A DNA stretch of 64,000 nucleotides from Lyophyllum atratum (Eukaryota; Basidiomycota; Agaricomycetes; Agaricales; Lyophyllaceae), in contig JACGCN010000007.1 in NCBI GenBank assembly GCA_014905825.1, positions 496,001 to 560,000 of the forward strand, written 5' to 3'. The notes under the pieces were generated by a model, which had not been told where the DNA came from, made no database searches, and was given only the letters and a program-made list of their open reading frames with translations. Made by a program: the position numbers and the translations under genes. Of the stretch, positions 13,891 to 24,686 are shown one piece after another. Positions within the stretch are counted from its first letter, which is position 1. Each line of letters begins with the position of its first letter.

Positions 13891-14305
13891 AGGTGATATT
13901 GGATTGTACGTATGATCCTCCTTGGGGTGGGAACACTTTATATTTTTTTCCCTTTTCTTTCTTGTTGATCTTTTGAACGGTCTTGCGTCTCGCATCCGCC
14001 ACACATTCTTTTATATACTTGTTACCCCTTTTTTTCTTGATTATATATACATACCCTTCAGCTATTCCCTTGTTTCTTGTCTTTTCTGTTCCGTTCTGGC
14101 AGGAGCGGGAGCCAGTATATAGCGGCCATGATCGGACGTGCTCGTTGGGGCGTCCATGACAAGTTGTTGTAGCGTCGATAATGTAATGAAATTTATAGTA
14201 ATGTTCATACGATGTCTTTCGGATTCAAGTTGGGACCTTGGACTTGGACACTCGGAATACGACAGACTCCAAAATCCAGATGGTCTATGGATGGGATAAC
14301 AAAAC

Positions 14306-14339
14306 AGAATCTTGTTTTTTTTAAAAAAAACAGGATTCT
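14306..14339. repeat. T8-A8 palindrome next to the tRNA gene
   Basis: A 17-bp arm ending in eight T (14315-14322) is followed at once by its near-exact complement beginning with eight A, with one mismatch in the arms. It would form a hairpin or cruciform with no loop. Confidence 0.85.
14323..14330 (-). terminator. RNA polymerase III terminator of tRNA-Thr
   Basis: On the minus strand this is a run of eight T starting 22 nt after the tRNA 3' end, the usual Pol III stop signal. Confidence 0.75.
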
Positions 14340-14351
14340 ACCATGGGTCAT

Positions 14352-14450
14352 TTCCCTCTAGCCGACTTGAACGACTGACCTCGTCATAGTTAGACTGGGT
14401 AACTATCATGTGCATACTAGTGACGCGCTCTACCACTGAGCTAAGAGGGA
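14352..14450 (-). tRNA. tRNA-Thr (AGT) with a 27-nt intron
   Basis: The acceptor arms TCCCTCT and AGAGGGA pair perfectly and the discriminator base is A. The D-arm contains TAGCTCAGTGGTAGAGC, which is also the A box. The anticodon stem CGTCA pairs with TGACG; the loop begins CTAGTA, so the anticodon is AGT (threonine, read as IGU). A 27-nt intron (14388-14414 on the plus strand) sits one base 3' of the anticodon, the canonical eukaryotic place. The T-arm is AGTCG-TTCAAGT-CGGCT with one G-U pair, giving a standard B box. All arms are intact, so the gene should be functional. Confidence 0.93.
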
Positions 14451-15594
14451 CTGCAAGGCGAAGATCAAGTCCGAAGTAAGGGCGTAAAGCTGTAACTAAC
14501 AACAAAAAAAATCTGGATAGTTTACAGCATACACTGCGTGAGATTGGAAGATGGAAGTCTTGATGCGCAAGAGGTATACTTGATTATCCTCGTCTGGTGA
14601 ACAAGGCTAGTGCGGCTCTCGATCCTAACACTTGTCACTCGCGACGGCATCTTGGACAGGCGTTCCTGAGCGAGTACTGTAGTTACAAGAAATCATGATC
14701 AGGTCCGCTGGATTTCGCACATTTTTCAGGGATAGGCCCACGATAGGGATATGAGTTGCCACGCTGTGAAAGGGGATGATGTTGAGGTAGAATCAGGGTA
14801 GGATTGACGCCGTAGCGTTACGACTACCTCCGCGGTGTAAGGGACCCTTCAATAAGCTGGGAGGGTCAATACCTGGCATGCGTCGAGATGAAAGGTGAAG
14901 CCCGAGTGAAGCCTGCCGTGTTAGTTTCCCAGTATCAATGGTTTTGAAGGGAACGGACCGTATATTTCAAGTTATGTACAACTGGTAGACACTGGTACAG
15001 CCTGACAGGAATAGTGGAATAACGTTCTGCGTACTTGTGCAATGTCCACTTGTGCAGGACCTTAGCTCATCGTACACCTGGGAACTAAGTCCATTTAACC
15101 ATCGTCCTTCTGCAGAGTTGAATAGATTGTGAATAGAGACGGTTAATCTGAACCGATGCCATCATTGCCAAGTGCTTGACTTGAACGGCCACGTGCTCTT
15201 GGCAGGCGCGTAAATTGGCTGACGACACTGGACAGAGCTGGACAGACATCCCCAGAAGACTCGTGCCTGGTCCTGAATTGTACTCCCTCGCACCGCCCTC
15301 AGCGGTCCTTGGGCCTTATCTCCAACTTTCAATCTAACTCCTGTAGCTTGCGTAGCGTCTGACATATGCCATGCTCAGAACAATCCAACATTCCCCCGTT
15401 GGTGAAAAGGCTGTGGAGTGCCTACATTCCATATAATCCGATATCGACAGCTCTGCTTCAGGCTTGATCTGCCACAAATCCTTCCCTCGAACTTCCAAGG
15501 CTAGAGTATAACTACATCGTCTCCTCGCCAAGGAATCACTTCAGCTAGAGAGAATTCTCGCCTTAATTCTCGAGTCCACGCTCTCAAGGCCGCG
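14451..15594. other. Intergenic stretch upstream of the GPCR gene
   Basis: No gene is supported. Short open frames at 15162-15531 (-) have no motif. The stretch should contain the promoter of the receptor gene and the region upstream of the tRNA. Confidence 0.5.
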
Positions 15595-17684
15595 ATGTCT
15601 GCTCTTGAACCAGCCGAGAAGTTCAAATTTGGGGAGAGGTTGGGGGTCTTCATCATGGTTGAATCTGCCAGGTAAATGACCAGCTATCTTCTCCCTAATT
15701 AAATAAAGCTTAAATCTTCGCATTTCCACTCCCTATCAGCCTTTCCGCAATTGCAGTGACTCTGCTCCTGACGTATGTCGGGGTATGTCCAGTTTTGCGC
15801 CCATGTGTTCTTTATTCTTCGTTAACATTCCTGTTTTCAAGTTTAAATCATTGACAAGGTATCGAGCACGGAGAGCTGCGCGCAACCAGATGTTCACTCG
15901 GTGGATGAATGCCTGGCAGATGGCCGCCATCCAAGCCACCCTAGAACGTACAGATGATGCCAGCGATTCCAGTTTCTTCATCTGCCTTATGCTTGCAGAA
16001 CTTGTCCAAGCCGTTGGTAAGTTCTCGTGTTCCTTGAGGTTCCTGTTGCCGTTATACATATGAATAAAGTTGCTGAATACAAACATGTCTATAGGCGGCT
16101 TGCTTAACATTCAATGGGTCATCGACGGCGTAAGCGCACTTCACATTATTACCACCATTCCGATAGAGTCTGATCCGTCGATTCTTGGGCATGGACTTGC
16201 AGGCTGTAACGGAAGGTTCGCTTTGTACTGCACAGGGCGCGCTTAAGCAGCTCGGTGACGTGAGTGTTGCGTTCATGTAAGTTCGAACTTCATGCTCTGC
16301 CTTATCCGAGTCCTTTATGTATGCTCTATCATTCTCTTTTCAGGTCCCTTGTGAGTTCCGTGATCATTTGCTCATTTGAATCGTTCGATCCTAATGTGAA
16401 CAGTGCATAGCTTTCCAGACATTCTCCGTCCTTATCCTGCGATGGCACGCGCCTGTTTCCGCTTCCAAGTACATCATTGCCGTGGTGTTTCTTTTCATAG
16501 CCCTTATGCAGGGCATCAGTGTTGCTACTCGGACACACAGCAGCAAGGGTCCGTACTATGGGAATACAGGTTTCTGTGAGCCTTTCTCTTTCCCTCCTTG
16601 CAAACTCCTCTCATCGGTAACATGCATAGGGTGTTGGATAGGAGACAACTACATGAAAGAGAAGATCATATTTGAGTATTTATGGATGTGGCTTGCGGGC
16701 TTCATCATGCTCATCATCTATGGTATGACTGCGATCGTGATGCGCGGGATACTGGTTGTCGGCGATGAGTCTGAGAGGAGTGGACGATGGGGATTGAGAT
16801 GGAACTGGAGTGGGAGGAAGCGAACTAGGCAAGCATTCGTGGATGATAATGGTGAGGAGGAAGAGGAGCGCCAAGCGAAGGCTATTGCCAACCTTATGCT
16901 TTTGTGAGCATCGACCTTTATTCTTCTGGCGGCTAATTGATTAGCACCCAGCTATCCCGCGGTGTACATAGTCTGTGTCTTCCCTGTCGGCTTGGTGCGC
17001 TGGCTAGCGTTCAGTGGTAAATATGTACCTCCTGGTGCAACAATCATTTCAAGCATCGTGTTCTCGCTCTCCGGGCTTCTCAATACGATATTATACGTAA
17101 CGACGCGTCCAGAGCTCGTCCGCGGCAGCCTCGATAGAGAAGAAACATCTACCAAGGACCGAAAGCGAGACAAACCGACAGAGAAGCAAAATCGCAAATC
17201 TCCTGCCCATCGTCGTCACGCCGGCCACCTTCCAGATCGCGGCGACGACGGGGGTAATTTGTACCTAGAAGATCTCCAGCATCGCGATGCCAGCGACAAC
17301 CAGCCCTGGCTGGCGCATGAGCACTCGCGCACGGACAGCGGATACGCGTACCCCGCGAGCCCTGTCAGCAGTCCGGAGCGCATCCTACTTGGCCATCTCC
17401 CGAGCACATCGGATGCGAGTGGGAGCATATACCGGCCTGGTTCCTCATCAAGCGAGGCGCAGAAACATCGGCAGCTGCTGAGTCTTGATGCAGGGCACCT
17501 TCCAGATCTCGAACTTGACCATGATACGCGGTTTGGGGAAGGCCTCCAGGGGTTGCCGATTCCGCATGTGCAGGGACACGGGAGACGCGGCGACGGGTTG
17601 AGTCAGGGACTTGAAGGCGTGGGTATGGTGCAATCTTCCTTATCACCCAACGCCTTGTTCCCTAGCACGGGTAGAGGATATTGA
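15595..17684 (+). CDS. Git3/cAMP-receptor-like G protein-coupled receptor
   Basis: Nine exons (15595-15671, 15740-15782, 15842-16016, 16095-16129, 16203-16276, 16344-16350, 16404-16575, 16630-16903, 16952-17684) give 529 aa. The first two thirds hold about seven hydrophobic helices, including ARLSAIAVTLLLTYVG, a helix after CTAQGALKQLGDVSVAFM, YIIAVVFLFIALMQG, WLAGFIMLIIYG and a last pair around VYIVCVFPVGLVRWLAF and TIISSIVFSLSGLLNTILY. The cysteine before the third helix and the WCWIG sequence in the second outer loop fit the conserved disulfide of class Git3/cAMP-like receptors. A charged loop with a glutamate run lies between helices five and six. The C-terminal tail of about 190 aa is Ser/Pro/His-rich and probably phosphorylated. 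Yeast relatives sense glucose or nutrients and signal through G-alpha to adenylate cyclase; the ligand here is unknown. Exon 6 is only 7 nt. Confidence 0.85.
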
Positions 17685-18555
17685 TGATTGAGGTTTCGTT
17701 GGACAATGTCATTTACCATGTACCGGAGATATGTAATGCGCCCATATGTAAATTATTGATGTTTTTTGGGAGTGCTGTGTCCCACATCGGACACGACGCG
17801 ACTTATCTTGCCACCGGACTACTTCTGTAGTCCTTTTCTGAGGGCGGCCGCCTATAGAGTATCACGTCTTCGCACAATACCATTCGGGACGTAGCGTTAT
17901 CCATGCAACGCCATCCTCCCCACCAAGCTGTATGATACCCACCTCTGCAGCCTTCGCTACACAGTCTCCAAATTTTCTGACTCCTTCGCGTTTATATAGT
18001 TCCGCATCCTGGGATAGGATGTCCATTCAAGATAACACTTGGCTCCCGCCTTCTGGGATGATGTCAAAACATGCTCTACGCACGCAGGAGGAGAGGCCAG
18101 ACTACAGTTCTCCGTCAGAAGAAGCAGTTTGAGGTGGGCTCGGAATGGACACCAAGAAGGACTGTTAAACTAACCGTAGTCACACAAGTTGGCCACCTTC
18201 TCAGAATGCATTTGGGTAGAGAATAGCTCCATCCTGTTTTCACGAGGTGTGATTCAAATGCCTATATGCATCAATGGGCCCGGTGGTTAGAGTTAAAAAT
18301 AGGGAGGAGGAGGACGGAGACGCGTCAGGTCAGTGGCAAGCATGTGCAAAGTGACGTATTACCAAATCGGGCTGTATTCGCGGATAACTTTTTCATGACC
18401 AGATGTCAATGAACATTGACTTCGATATCCAGTTTTAGGCATATGCCACATCCTATTCCCACAACTGGCTCAAGCATAATTTCAGCAGTCCATTGCTAAG
18501 ATCACTACTTCGACGCGATCTTGGATTTCCATACCAGCTACCTTCAGTCCCTCCC
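17685..18555. other. Intergenic stretch between convergent genes
   Basis: Shared 3' side of the receptor gene and the dehalogenase-like gene. I see no motif, RNA fold or repeat. Confidence 0.5.
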
Positions 18556-19605
18556 TTACAACTCAAGTGAAGCACGATGCTCCTCCTCAACAGCTCTAGC
18601 CATATCCCCCAACGTCTCGAAGCGCCACTGCCATCCAAATTCCTTACCATCAGAAGGTGGAGCAGGACGTAACGCAGCACCCTGCCGATCGATCCACACA
18701 CTGGAGACACCGAGCTGCTTCGCAGGCTCGTGGTCGTGCGTCAAACTCTGCGCCACTACAAGCGTCTTAGCTTTAATGTCATCGATGGATTGGGCCGTCG
18801 GAGCGTCGCTGGAGCCTGGGTGCGCCAGCAGATCAGGCTCCGCGCGAATCGCCTCGAATGCAGCAAGGAAGCCGGTAAGTGAAGGCTTATATGCCCCGAC
18901 ATCTTGCGCTGTGAGGATGAGGGAGAATGGTGATTTGGAGTTGGGGGTTTGACGCGGGAGCCACAAGCCGCGGGGGTTAGCGATTGGATCGGGGCGGCTG
19001 TAAAGTGCCGGGGCCGGCTGATCGTCCCCAACGTCCGACGGGGAGGATCCTTCCGAGAGATAGGTGTGCGTATGGGCGAAGGACGCATGGTCGACATTCG
19101 AGAGTACGACGAGGTGGAAATATTTGGAAAGGTCGTGGAGAGCTTTGGAGCTATCTGGGAACGGTGCCCATTGCTTGATCGAATTCCCAAACACCGTATG
19201 GGCGTTTGGGGTGGGACTCGAATCTAGCTTCGCCGACGAGGGCTCGCCTGGTTTGTCTGCTACGTTTAAGGATGGGAGGTGACCCTCGAGGGTCGTGGTA
19301 TCTGCGGTATCCAGCGCTTTCGTCGGTCTCTCCTCTTTAGCCAACAGGCGCGCTTCGAGGACCTCATGAGCCTTGGCGAGAAGGTCAGAGTATCGCATCG
19401 ACGGGTGCTGACCCTGGATATCCGATTCTATCGACATAAAGGCATGGACTGCTTCACTGCGAGACCAGCGCGAAGAAGAGCGGAAACGGGAGAGAAGGGG
19501 TTTTAACGCGTCGTATAACCCTGTCTCCCAGTCGGCAAGAGTGCCATAGACATCGAAAATCAGATACTTGTGATCGGTGAGCTTGTTCGCAGCTGAAGAC
19601 GACAT
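18556..19605 (-). CDS. HAD superfamily hydrolase, haloacid dehalogenase type II-like
   Basis: A single exon encodes 349 aa. The nucleophile motif I is LIFDVYGTLADWE, with the catalytic Asp at residue 18 and the Tyr-Gly-Thr form typical of L-2-haloacid dehalogenases. Motif II is HLVVLSNVDH, motif III contains DVGAYKPS, and the late segment LVVAQSLTHDHEPAKQLG leads to motif IV-like residues followed by VWIDRQGA. The protein is longer than bacterial enzymes (about 230 aa) because of Pro/Ser-rich inserts, one between residues 100 and 135 and one after the second motif. Fungal members are cytosolic and their true substrates are mostly unknown; hydrolytic dehalogenation or dephosphorylation of small acids is inferred. 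It lies upstream of a convergent receptor gene and shares orientation with the DUF6535 gene. Confidence 0.92.
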   Translation of the reverse strand: MSSSAANKLTDHKYLIFDVYGTLADWETGLYDALKPLLSRFRSSSRWSRSEAVHAFMSIESDIQGQHPSMRYSDLLAKAHEVLEARLLAKEERPTKALDTADTTTLEGHLPSLNVADKPGEPSSAKLDSSPTPNAHTVFGNSIKQWAPFPDSSKALHDLSKYFHLVVLSNVDHASFAHTHTYLSEGSSPSDVGDDQPAPALYSRPDPIANPRGLWLPRQTPNSKSPFSLILTAQDVGAYKPSLTGFLAAFEAIRAEPDLLAHPGSSDAPTAQSIDDIKAKTLVVAQSLTHDHEPAKQLGVSSVWIDRQGAALRPAPPSDGKEFGWQWRFETLGDMARAVEEEHRASLEL

Positions 19606-19692
19606 TGCAGGGTGAAAGGAATCGATGGGTTATGATATTGGGTTGTTATGATAATCGAGATGCTTTCATGTTCTGACTCAGGCTAGATGCCG

Positions 19693-22049
19693 TCACATCA
19701 GCCGCATGGTGACATCACTCCTATCATGAGGTCGACGAATGTGGATCCATGTGTGAGGTCCTGCTGGAGCGTCTTGCGCAGCCAGACATGACTTAAAATT
19801 CCACGTTCCAGCCTTACAATCTTCACAGCCTCCTTCACTCAACATGAGCAAGGCGCCCTCTGGGGTGGAGGCCTCAAGATCCAGTCTGTCCGCAAATTCT
19901 GCTTGACATTCATTGAGTACATAGTACCTAATCATATGCGCTTGCGCAGCGTCATCCCAAGCAGCTTGTTTGTATGGCATCCCATGTATCTAAAACCACC
20001 AGCTTCCTCCTGACTTTCCGAGACTCTGGAGTGGCTTTGATCAAGCCCGGATCACGTACTACTATCAACCCCCTAAGCACTATGGACGGATGCACGTCTT
20101 CATAGTCCTCATCCCCACATTCTGCATCCAGTTCTTTGTGGTTGCTATACTTCAGCCTTAACAGGAGCTGTTACTGGGCCAGTGTGCTTATCGGGCACCG
20201 AGCCAGTTGCGCAACGCATTGGTCCCAATCAATCTCAGCCCCCGACGTGTTGGCTGGCGAGTGTCTCTCCAGGGAGTCAAGCAGAAGGAACAACTGGAAG
20301 TCACAAAGATGCGTATGTAAGATCTGCGATTGTTCGAGAGCATATCTGAGTGCGGTCACGCAAGGAGGGGGGGAGTGCGGTGAGCGCTGTAGAACGCGCA
20401 TGACGTTCGCGTGTAAGGGCCAGATAAACTCGACCTCGATGATAGAGGGGCAGAGAAGCGTTTTGAGATGGCCCGCTTTTAAGTCGTCCCAGAGCGTGTC
20501 CAACTCGTACGACATCCTCGTCATCCGTTCATGCAGGCTCCCATGAAAAAGTCGGTTCATTGGATCAACTAGAGGTGGGTTGTCGTGACTAGACTTAACG
20601 ACATCCGCGAGAACTTCGTGCAGCTCTTTCGCCAGGGCGACGAAATCGGAGAGAAGGAGCCACAGGAGCCGGAAGTTGGTCGTGTGTCGCAAAACTCTAT
20701 CGCTGTTATCAATGACGTCGGACGAGCAGAGATGTGCGAGTATCTTCGCGCCGAAATAAATATTTCCGATGTTCGTGTTTCCCCTATAATGGTTCCTTAT
20801 CAACATCTCCGCAACGACGGAAATAGCATTCAAGGTAGCCGGGATACGCTGAGCCTTCTCGTCGGGATGACACAATTCGGAGGTTTTGAGGATACGTCCA
20901 AGTCGCCCGCTCAAATCAGTGTGGAGAAGCATCGCCGTCAAGTGACGATTGTCGGCGGGACTGGAAGGATTATGGTGGTCCACGAATCCCAAAAGGCGAT
21001 AGCTGTTGTCCAGTGACTGTACGGTTAACGATAGAACGTTCAGGTCACGCTCCTCGCGCTTTGTTGACCTGCGAATGGCATCTGATGCACTTGCTTGTGC
21101 CATACTGGATGGGGGATGCGCGCCCTGGATGGCGGGAAAGTATGGATAACGATGCTTTCGAAGTATATCCAGTGCTTTCCAACACCATGGCGACAGGGGT
21201 GAGCGATATGGGCAATCGCTGAACACGACTGGAAGCAGTGTGCACCACGTATAGAGAGTGAAAGAAACGGCGAGGATTGTGAAAATAACGACTGCAAGGG
21301 GCTTATTGACGGGAATGAGGAATAGCACTAGCCCCGCAAAGAAGAAAAAGAGAGATGAGTGTAGGAGCAGCGGGATGGTGTCGACTGCTTTCATCCTAAA
21401 CCGTTCAATACCCTGGAATAGGTATACCCTGATCCTAGCGCGCTCCGAAGGTATGGAATGGGTTTCAGTTGCCTGGAGATACTTAGTTCCGCGCCCATTG
21501 CTCAGCAAGGGTCGCGGTAAGTGCGCATGCATGGCTAAATCCCAGACTGAGGAACCAAAGCAAGTTGCATATAAGGGCAGATGTGGGGGGTTTAGATGGA
21601 GCGCTTGACAGCGCGTGTACAGGCAAGGAGGATGTGCCGTTGGACGGGTTGGCCAGTTGCTGGGAAAGTTGCTGGAGAAGAACGACAGTTGCGTCATTCG
21701 GGTCCGGCTTCAAGTTTTTGTAGCTCTCAATTATAAAAGCAGTCAAGCTCGCTGAAAATAGGCCTGTCTAAACGATGTACACACGGGCGTTAGCTGCCGA
21801 CGCTCGGACGAACGGTGTCGGTGAGAATGCAAACGCACAAAGATAAGAACGGAGTCCATGTCGCGCTGGCAATCTTGTGCAAGAGTTCTGTCCTGCTTTT
21901 CTGTCTCGGAGACATACGCTGACCAAACTTTCGCCGATGGACCAAGGGATTCTTCGAGTGTAGGACTAGTGCGATCTGGGATCAACGTGAATCAGAGAGA
22001 GTAACTCTATGAAAAGGTAGGGCATACCATGGCCATGGGAGTGGCTCAT
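19693..22049 (-). pseudogene. DUF6535 family membrane protein, frameshifted
   Basis: The proposed exons are 22049-22028, 21975-21839, 21767-20216, 20167-20060 and 19989-19693. The N-terminal block has KVWSAYVSETEKQD, then VLIFTGLFSAS and TAFIIESYKNLKPDP, followed by SSLPVHALSSAP and WFLSLGFS, the signature of the agaricomycete DUF6535 family. Further on come four or so membrane helices (FFFAGLVLFLIPVNKPLAVV and after) and CWKALDILR. Between TLAEQWAR and YLQATETHSIP the frame is broken by four extra bases near 21481-21490, and no intron can explain them. Without those four bases all five exons are in frame (703 codons). The last two exons are less certain: if the intron at 20215-20168 is not used, the protein stops at 20171. 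Function is unknown for the family. It is probably a recent null allele, but an assembly error is possible. Confidence 0.78.
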
Positions 22050-22430
22050 CAGTAAGAACTCGCTGTATAGGAAGACGAGAGGAGAAACACTGATATTCAA
22101 CATTGGAGGCGACGACATAGGTAGTTATATCGTCCATCTCGCCCAGCGCTAATCTCGAAAGCTGTCCAAAAGATGGTCAACAGACATCGCTTGGGTTTAA
22201 ATTGGAAGCACCAACTGCTGTGAGGGTGTGAGTTCAGGAATCTGATTTCTAGAGTGAAATGGCTTAATGAAGAAGTTATCCCTGCGGCGAAGGTGGTGGT
22301 TGCGACACAGGTGTTGCACGTGCCTGCTAAGATCAGTGATCACGGCTGACATAACCACTTTTCACCGCCTAACTCTGATCAGTTCTTGACCGTGTCCACA
22401 TCACTTTGGCAAGCCCAGCGCTCATCGACC
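22050..22430. other. Divergent spacer, DUF6535 / RPB10
   Basis: Only about 380 bp separate the two start codons, so the promoters must be compact. Nothing else is recognisable. Confidence 0.5.
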
Positions 22431-22926
22431 ATGGTCAGTAGCCCTATCCGACTCTGTCAATGCTATGCGACTTCAGAAAGACCAGAGTCATTCCGTTTCC
22501 CTCGATAAACCCAGGCTTCATCATCCCTTGCAACGAAAATACTCATCATTGCCTTTTGAACCTCCCAGATCATCCCAGTGCGCTGCTTTTCGTGTGGCAA
22601 AGTGATCGGTGATAAGTGGAACGCGTATTTGGAGCTCTTGGCTAAGGATACGAGTGAGGGGTGAGTTTTGGGTCTTGCTAAATTTACGGGGTTGCGCTTA
22701 TTCTTTTGCATGGCAGCGATGCCCTGGACGAACTCCAACTAAAACGTTACTGCTGCCGGCGCATGGTCTTGACACACGTGGACTTGATTGAAAAGCTCCT
22801 TCACTACAATCGTGAGTCGTCTGCCTTCCCCCCGTCTTGGCGGTCCTTCACGTCTCATTTGGAAGTTCTAACTGACCTCTTCCTCCCACAGCTATGGAGC
22901 GCACGAAGGACAAGGCAAACTACTGA
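22431..22926 (+). CDS. RPB10: RNA polymerase I/II/III subunit RPABC5 (Rpb10)
   Basis: Four exons (22431-22433, 22569-22660, 22717-22811, 22892-22926) give 74 aa, the normal length for this subunit. It begins [18 protein letters not shown], which supplies the first two zinc ligands (C7, C10). The second pair is the unus­ual adjacent pair in YCCRRM (C44, C45), and the protein ends [14 protein letters not shown]. Rpb10 is a small zinc-binding core subunit shared by all three nuclear RNA polymerases and helps anchor the two large subunits to the Rpb3/Rpb11 assembly platform. The first coding exon is the ATG alone; the intron at 22434-22568 then follows, and the second exon starts at the next codon. 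That start gives exact agreement with the conserved N-terminus. Confidence 0.96.
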
Positions 22927-23197
22927 TCACAGCCCGGCTCCTACTCTTCACACCACGCCGATAGATCGCTTCTCTCCTCCAGCGGACAAGAACGCCAAAA
23001 TACCCATCAAAAACCTCCTCGATCGTCGCTCTGCCGCTACGACCAATCTATCCCGCTCCTGTAGAACTGAGGCCGAGCGCTGGGTTTCGCGCTCGCAACA
23101 GAGTGATTGCGTAGCAGCTGGTTGTATGTGGGATGCCCGCCATCTTGATGGATGGATGTAAATTAAGACGAGTTTTGTGTTTATAAAAACTAGAACG

Positions 23198-23790
23198 TGT
23201 TCTTGATTGTTGCCTTCATCCCATAAGCAGATCACCTCAACGTCTTGTTTGGACTACTCGACTTCAACCGCCCAACTGTTGCATTCTGGAACACTCGTCC
23301 TAGAACGGCGACGGGGACCTTTCCCATCTCTCTCAAATCCAGCCATGCCTATGGGCGCGGGCGTATGTGCTGCGCATTCACTCTTGACGTGGGCAGTACA
23401 GATTAATGAAAGCATCACCTATCTCATCCTCCGCCCTGCGTGTATCGCTATGTGGGGTACTCTAGCGCTTGCTGGGTCCTCAGCATTTCGGATTACCGTC
23501 ATCGAGCTAATCATCCATCCCAAATAACGGTCGTGAGCAGGTGGTGAGTCTCAACCGCAGCCACTTTTCGTATGCGTTGCCATCGCGGATCCGCAAGCTC
23601 CTCCCTCAACCCATCGCCATCAAGATGTCAGTGTCATGGAGCCAATCCGGATGCAAGGGTCCCTCGGAACGGCGGAAAGACGTCGGGATCAAGGCTTCGG
23701 AATATTCCAAGTAGTTTCCAAGTACGTGGTTCAAATTCCTCGGCTCATGAGAGGCAGGATATCGTGACTCTTGGTGTCAATCAGCCAAGG
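23198..23790 (+). repeat. Dispersed repeat, copy 1
   Basis: About 590 bp clearly related to 30714-31385. The best-kept core is around CCAGCCATGCCTATGGGCGC followed by GGGCG and TGCTGCGCATTCA. Similarity begins near GTGTTCTTG and ends just where the synthetase pseudogene starts. No coding function or terminal repeat is evident; small insertions and deletions separate the copies. Confidence 0.8.
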
Positions 23791-24686
23791 CCCCCGGCCA
23801 GACTGACGAACGTTGCAGAGACCGCCCCAATCACCAATGCCATCTTTCCGCGCACCTCTGAACCCACGCACCATACCGCCGTCGAGTGTCTGGGTACGTC
23901 CGCCGCCTCTCGTCCCCGCATATCTAATCCCCCACACAGAATACCCTCAATGCCAAAAACCCCATCTACAAAGCCAACTACTCCGGCTGGAACTCCATCA
24001 CCGACAAGTGCTTCTACACCCCCGCCCAATTCACCACAAGCCGTTCCAACCTCGCCATCACGATATCCATGGGGACCGGCGCCATGATCGAATGGCACTC
24101 TGAGGAGAACTACACGTTCCGCCTCTCGTCCTTCCGCGAGTCTCTGCTGGCGCATTATACCTCGGGGAAGGCGTAACACACGCTGTCCCTGCCGCAGCAC
24201 CAGGCGCATAAGGTAAGATCTTGACCGAGGAGAAGCTGGAGGATCTGTAGACTGTCGGTGTCGAGACCTCGTTCGAGGCTTTCGTGAGGTGCGGAGGTGC
24301 TGGGTAACCTGGAAACATACATTATATGGGTGGTTCGACGCGCTGTTGGTGTACCTTTCCGGGATCACCCTTGGGGCCAGGTGGAAAGCTGGTCTGCGGA
24401 TCTACAGATCAGCGGAAAGGATATCCTGGGGTACACCTTTTTCCCTACTGTTTACTAGTCCCTCAAGCTACATATTTAGACACCATGGCAGCTTCCGCGC
24501 GATATTCCTCCCGTGATCCTCCACGAGCCCTTGAGCCACCCCTGCAACACCTGCTTCTCGCGCACGCCCAGTGCCAGCCAGTGGACAGTCGAGCAAAAGA
24601 AAATGTCTAAACCTGTGGGGAATGTTGCGGACCCCTTCGAAGTCATGGCCGAATTTGGCGTGGAAGTCATGCGGTTCTACCTGTAA
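23790..24686 (+). pseudogene. Decayed mitochondrial-type methionyl-tRNA synthetase copy
   Basis: Segments of a class I methionyl-tRNA synthetase can be read in order but in changing frames. First comes PRTSEPTHHTAVECL, then a retained intron-like insert with GTACGT and ACACAG ends, then YSGWNSITDKCFYTPAQ and SEENYTFRLSSFRESLLAHY. Next are LSVSRPRSRLS, WFDALLVYLSG and QISGKDIL, and finally QKKMSKPVGNVADPF with VMAEFGVEVMRFYL before a stop. The signature loop KMSKS reads KMSKP. The part with the HIGH motif is missing; the upstream sequence is the dispersed repeat instead. Frameshifts and stops exclude function. Because an intron is retained it arose by DNA duplication rather than by reverse transcription. 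The order of blocks fits the mitochondrial enzyme (yeast MSM1 type) best. Confidence 0.85.

Noticed and set aside
21045..21608. Plus-strand frames opposite the DUF6535 gene
   Set aside because: They mirror hydrophobic helices of the real gene and have no motif.
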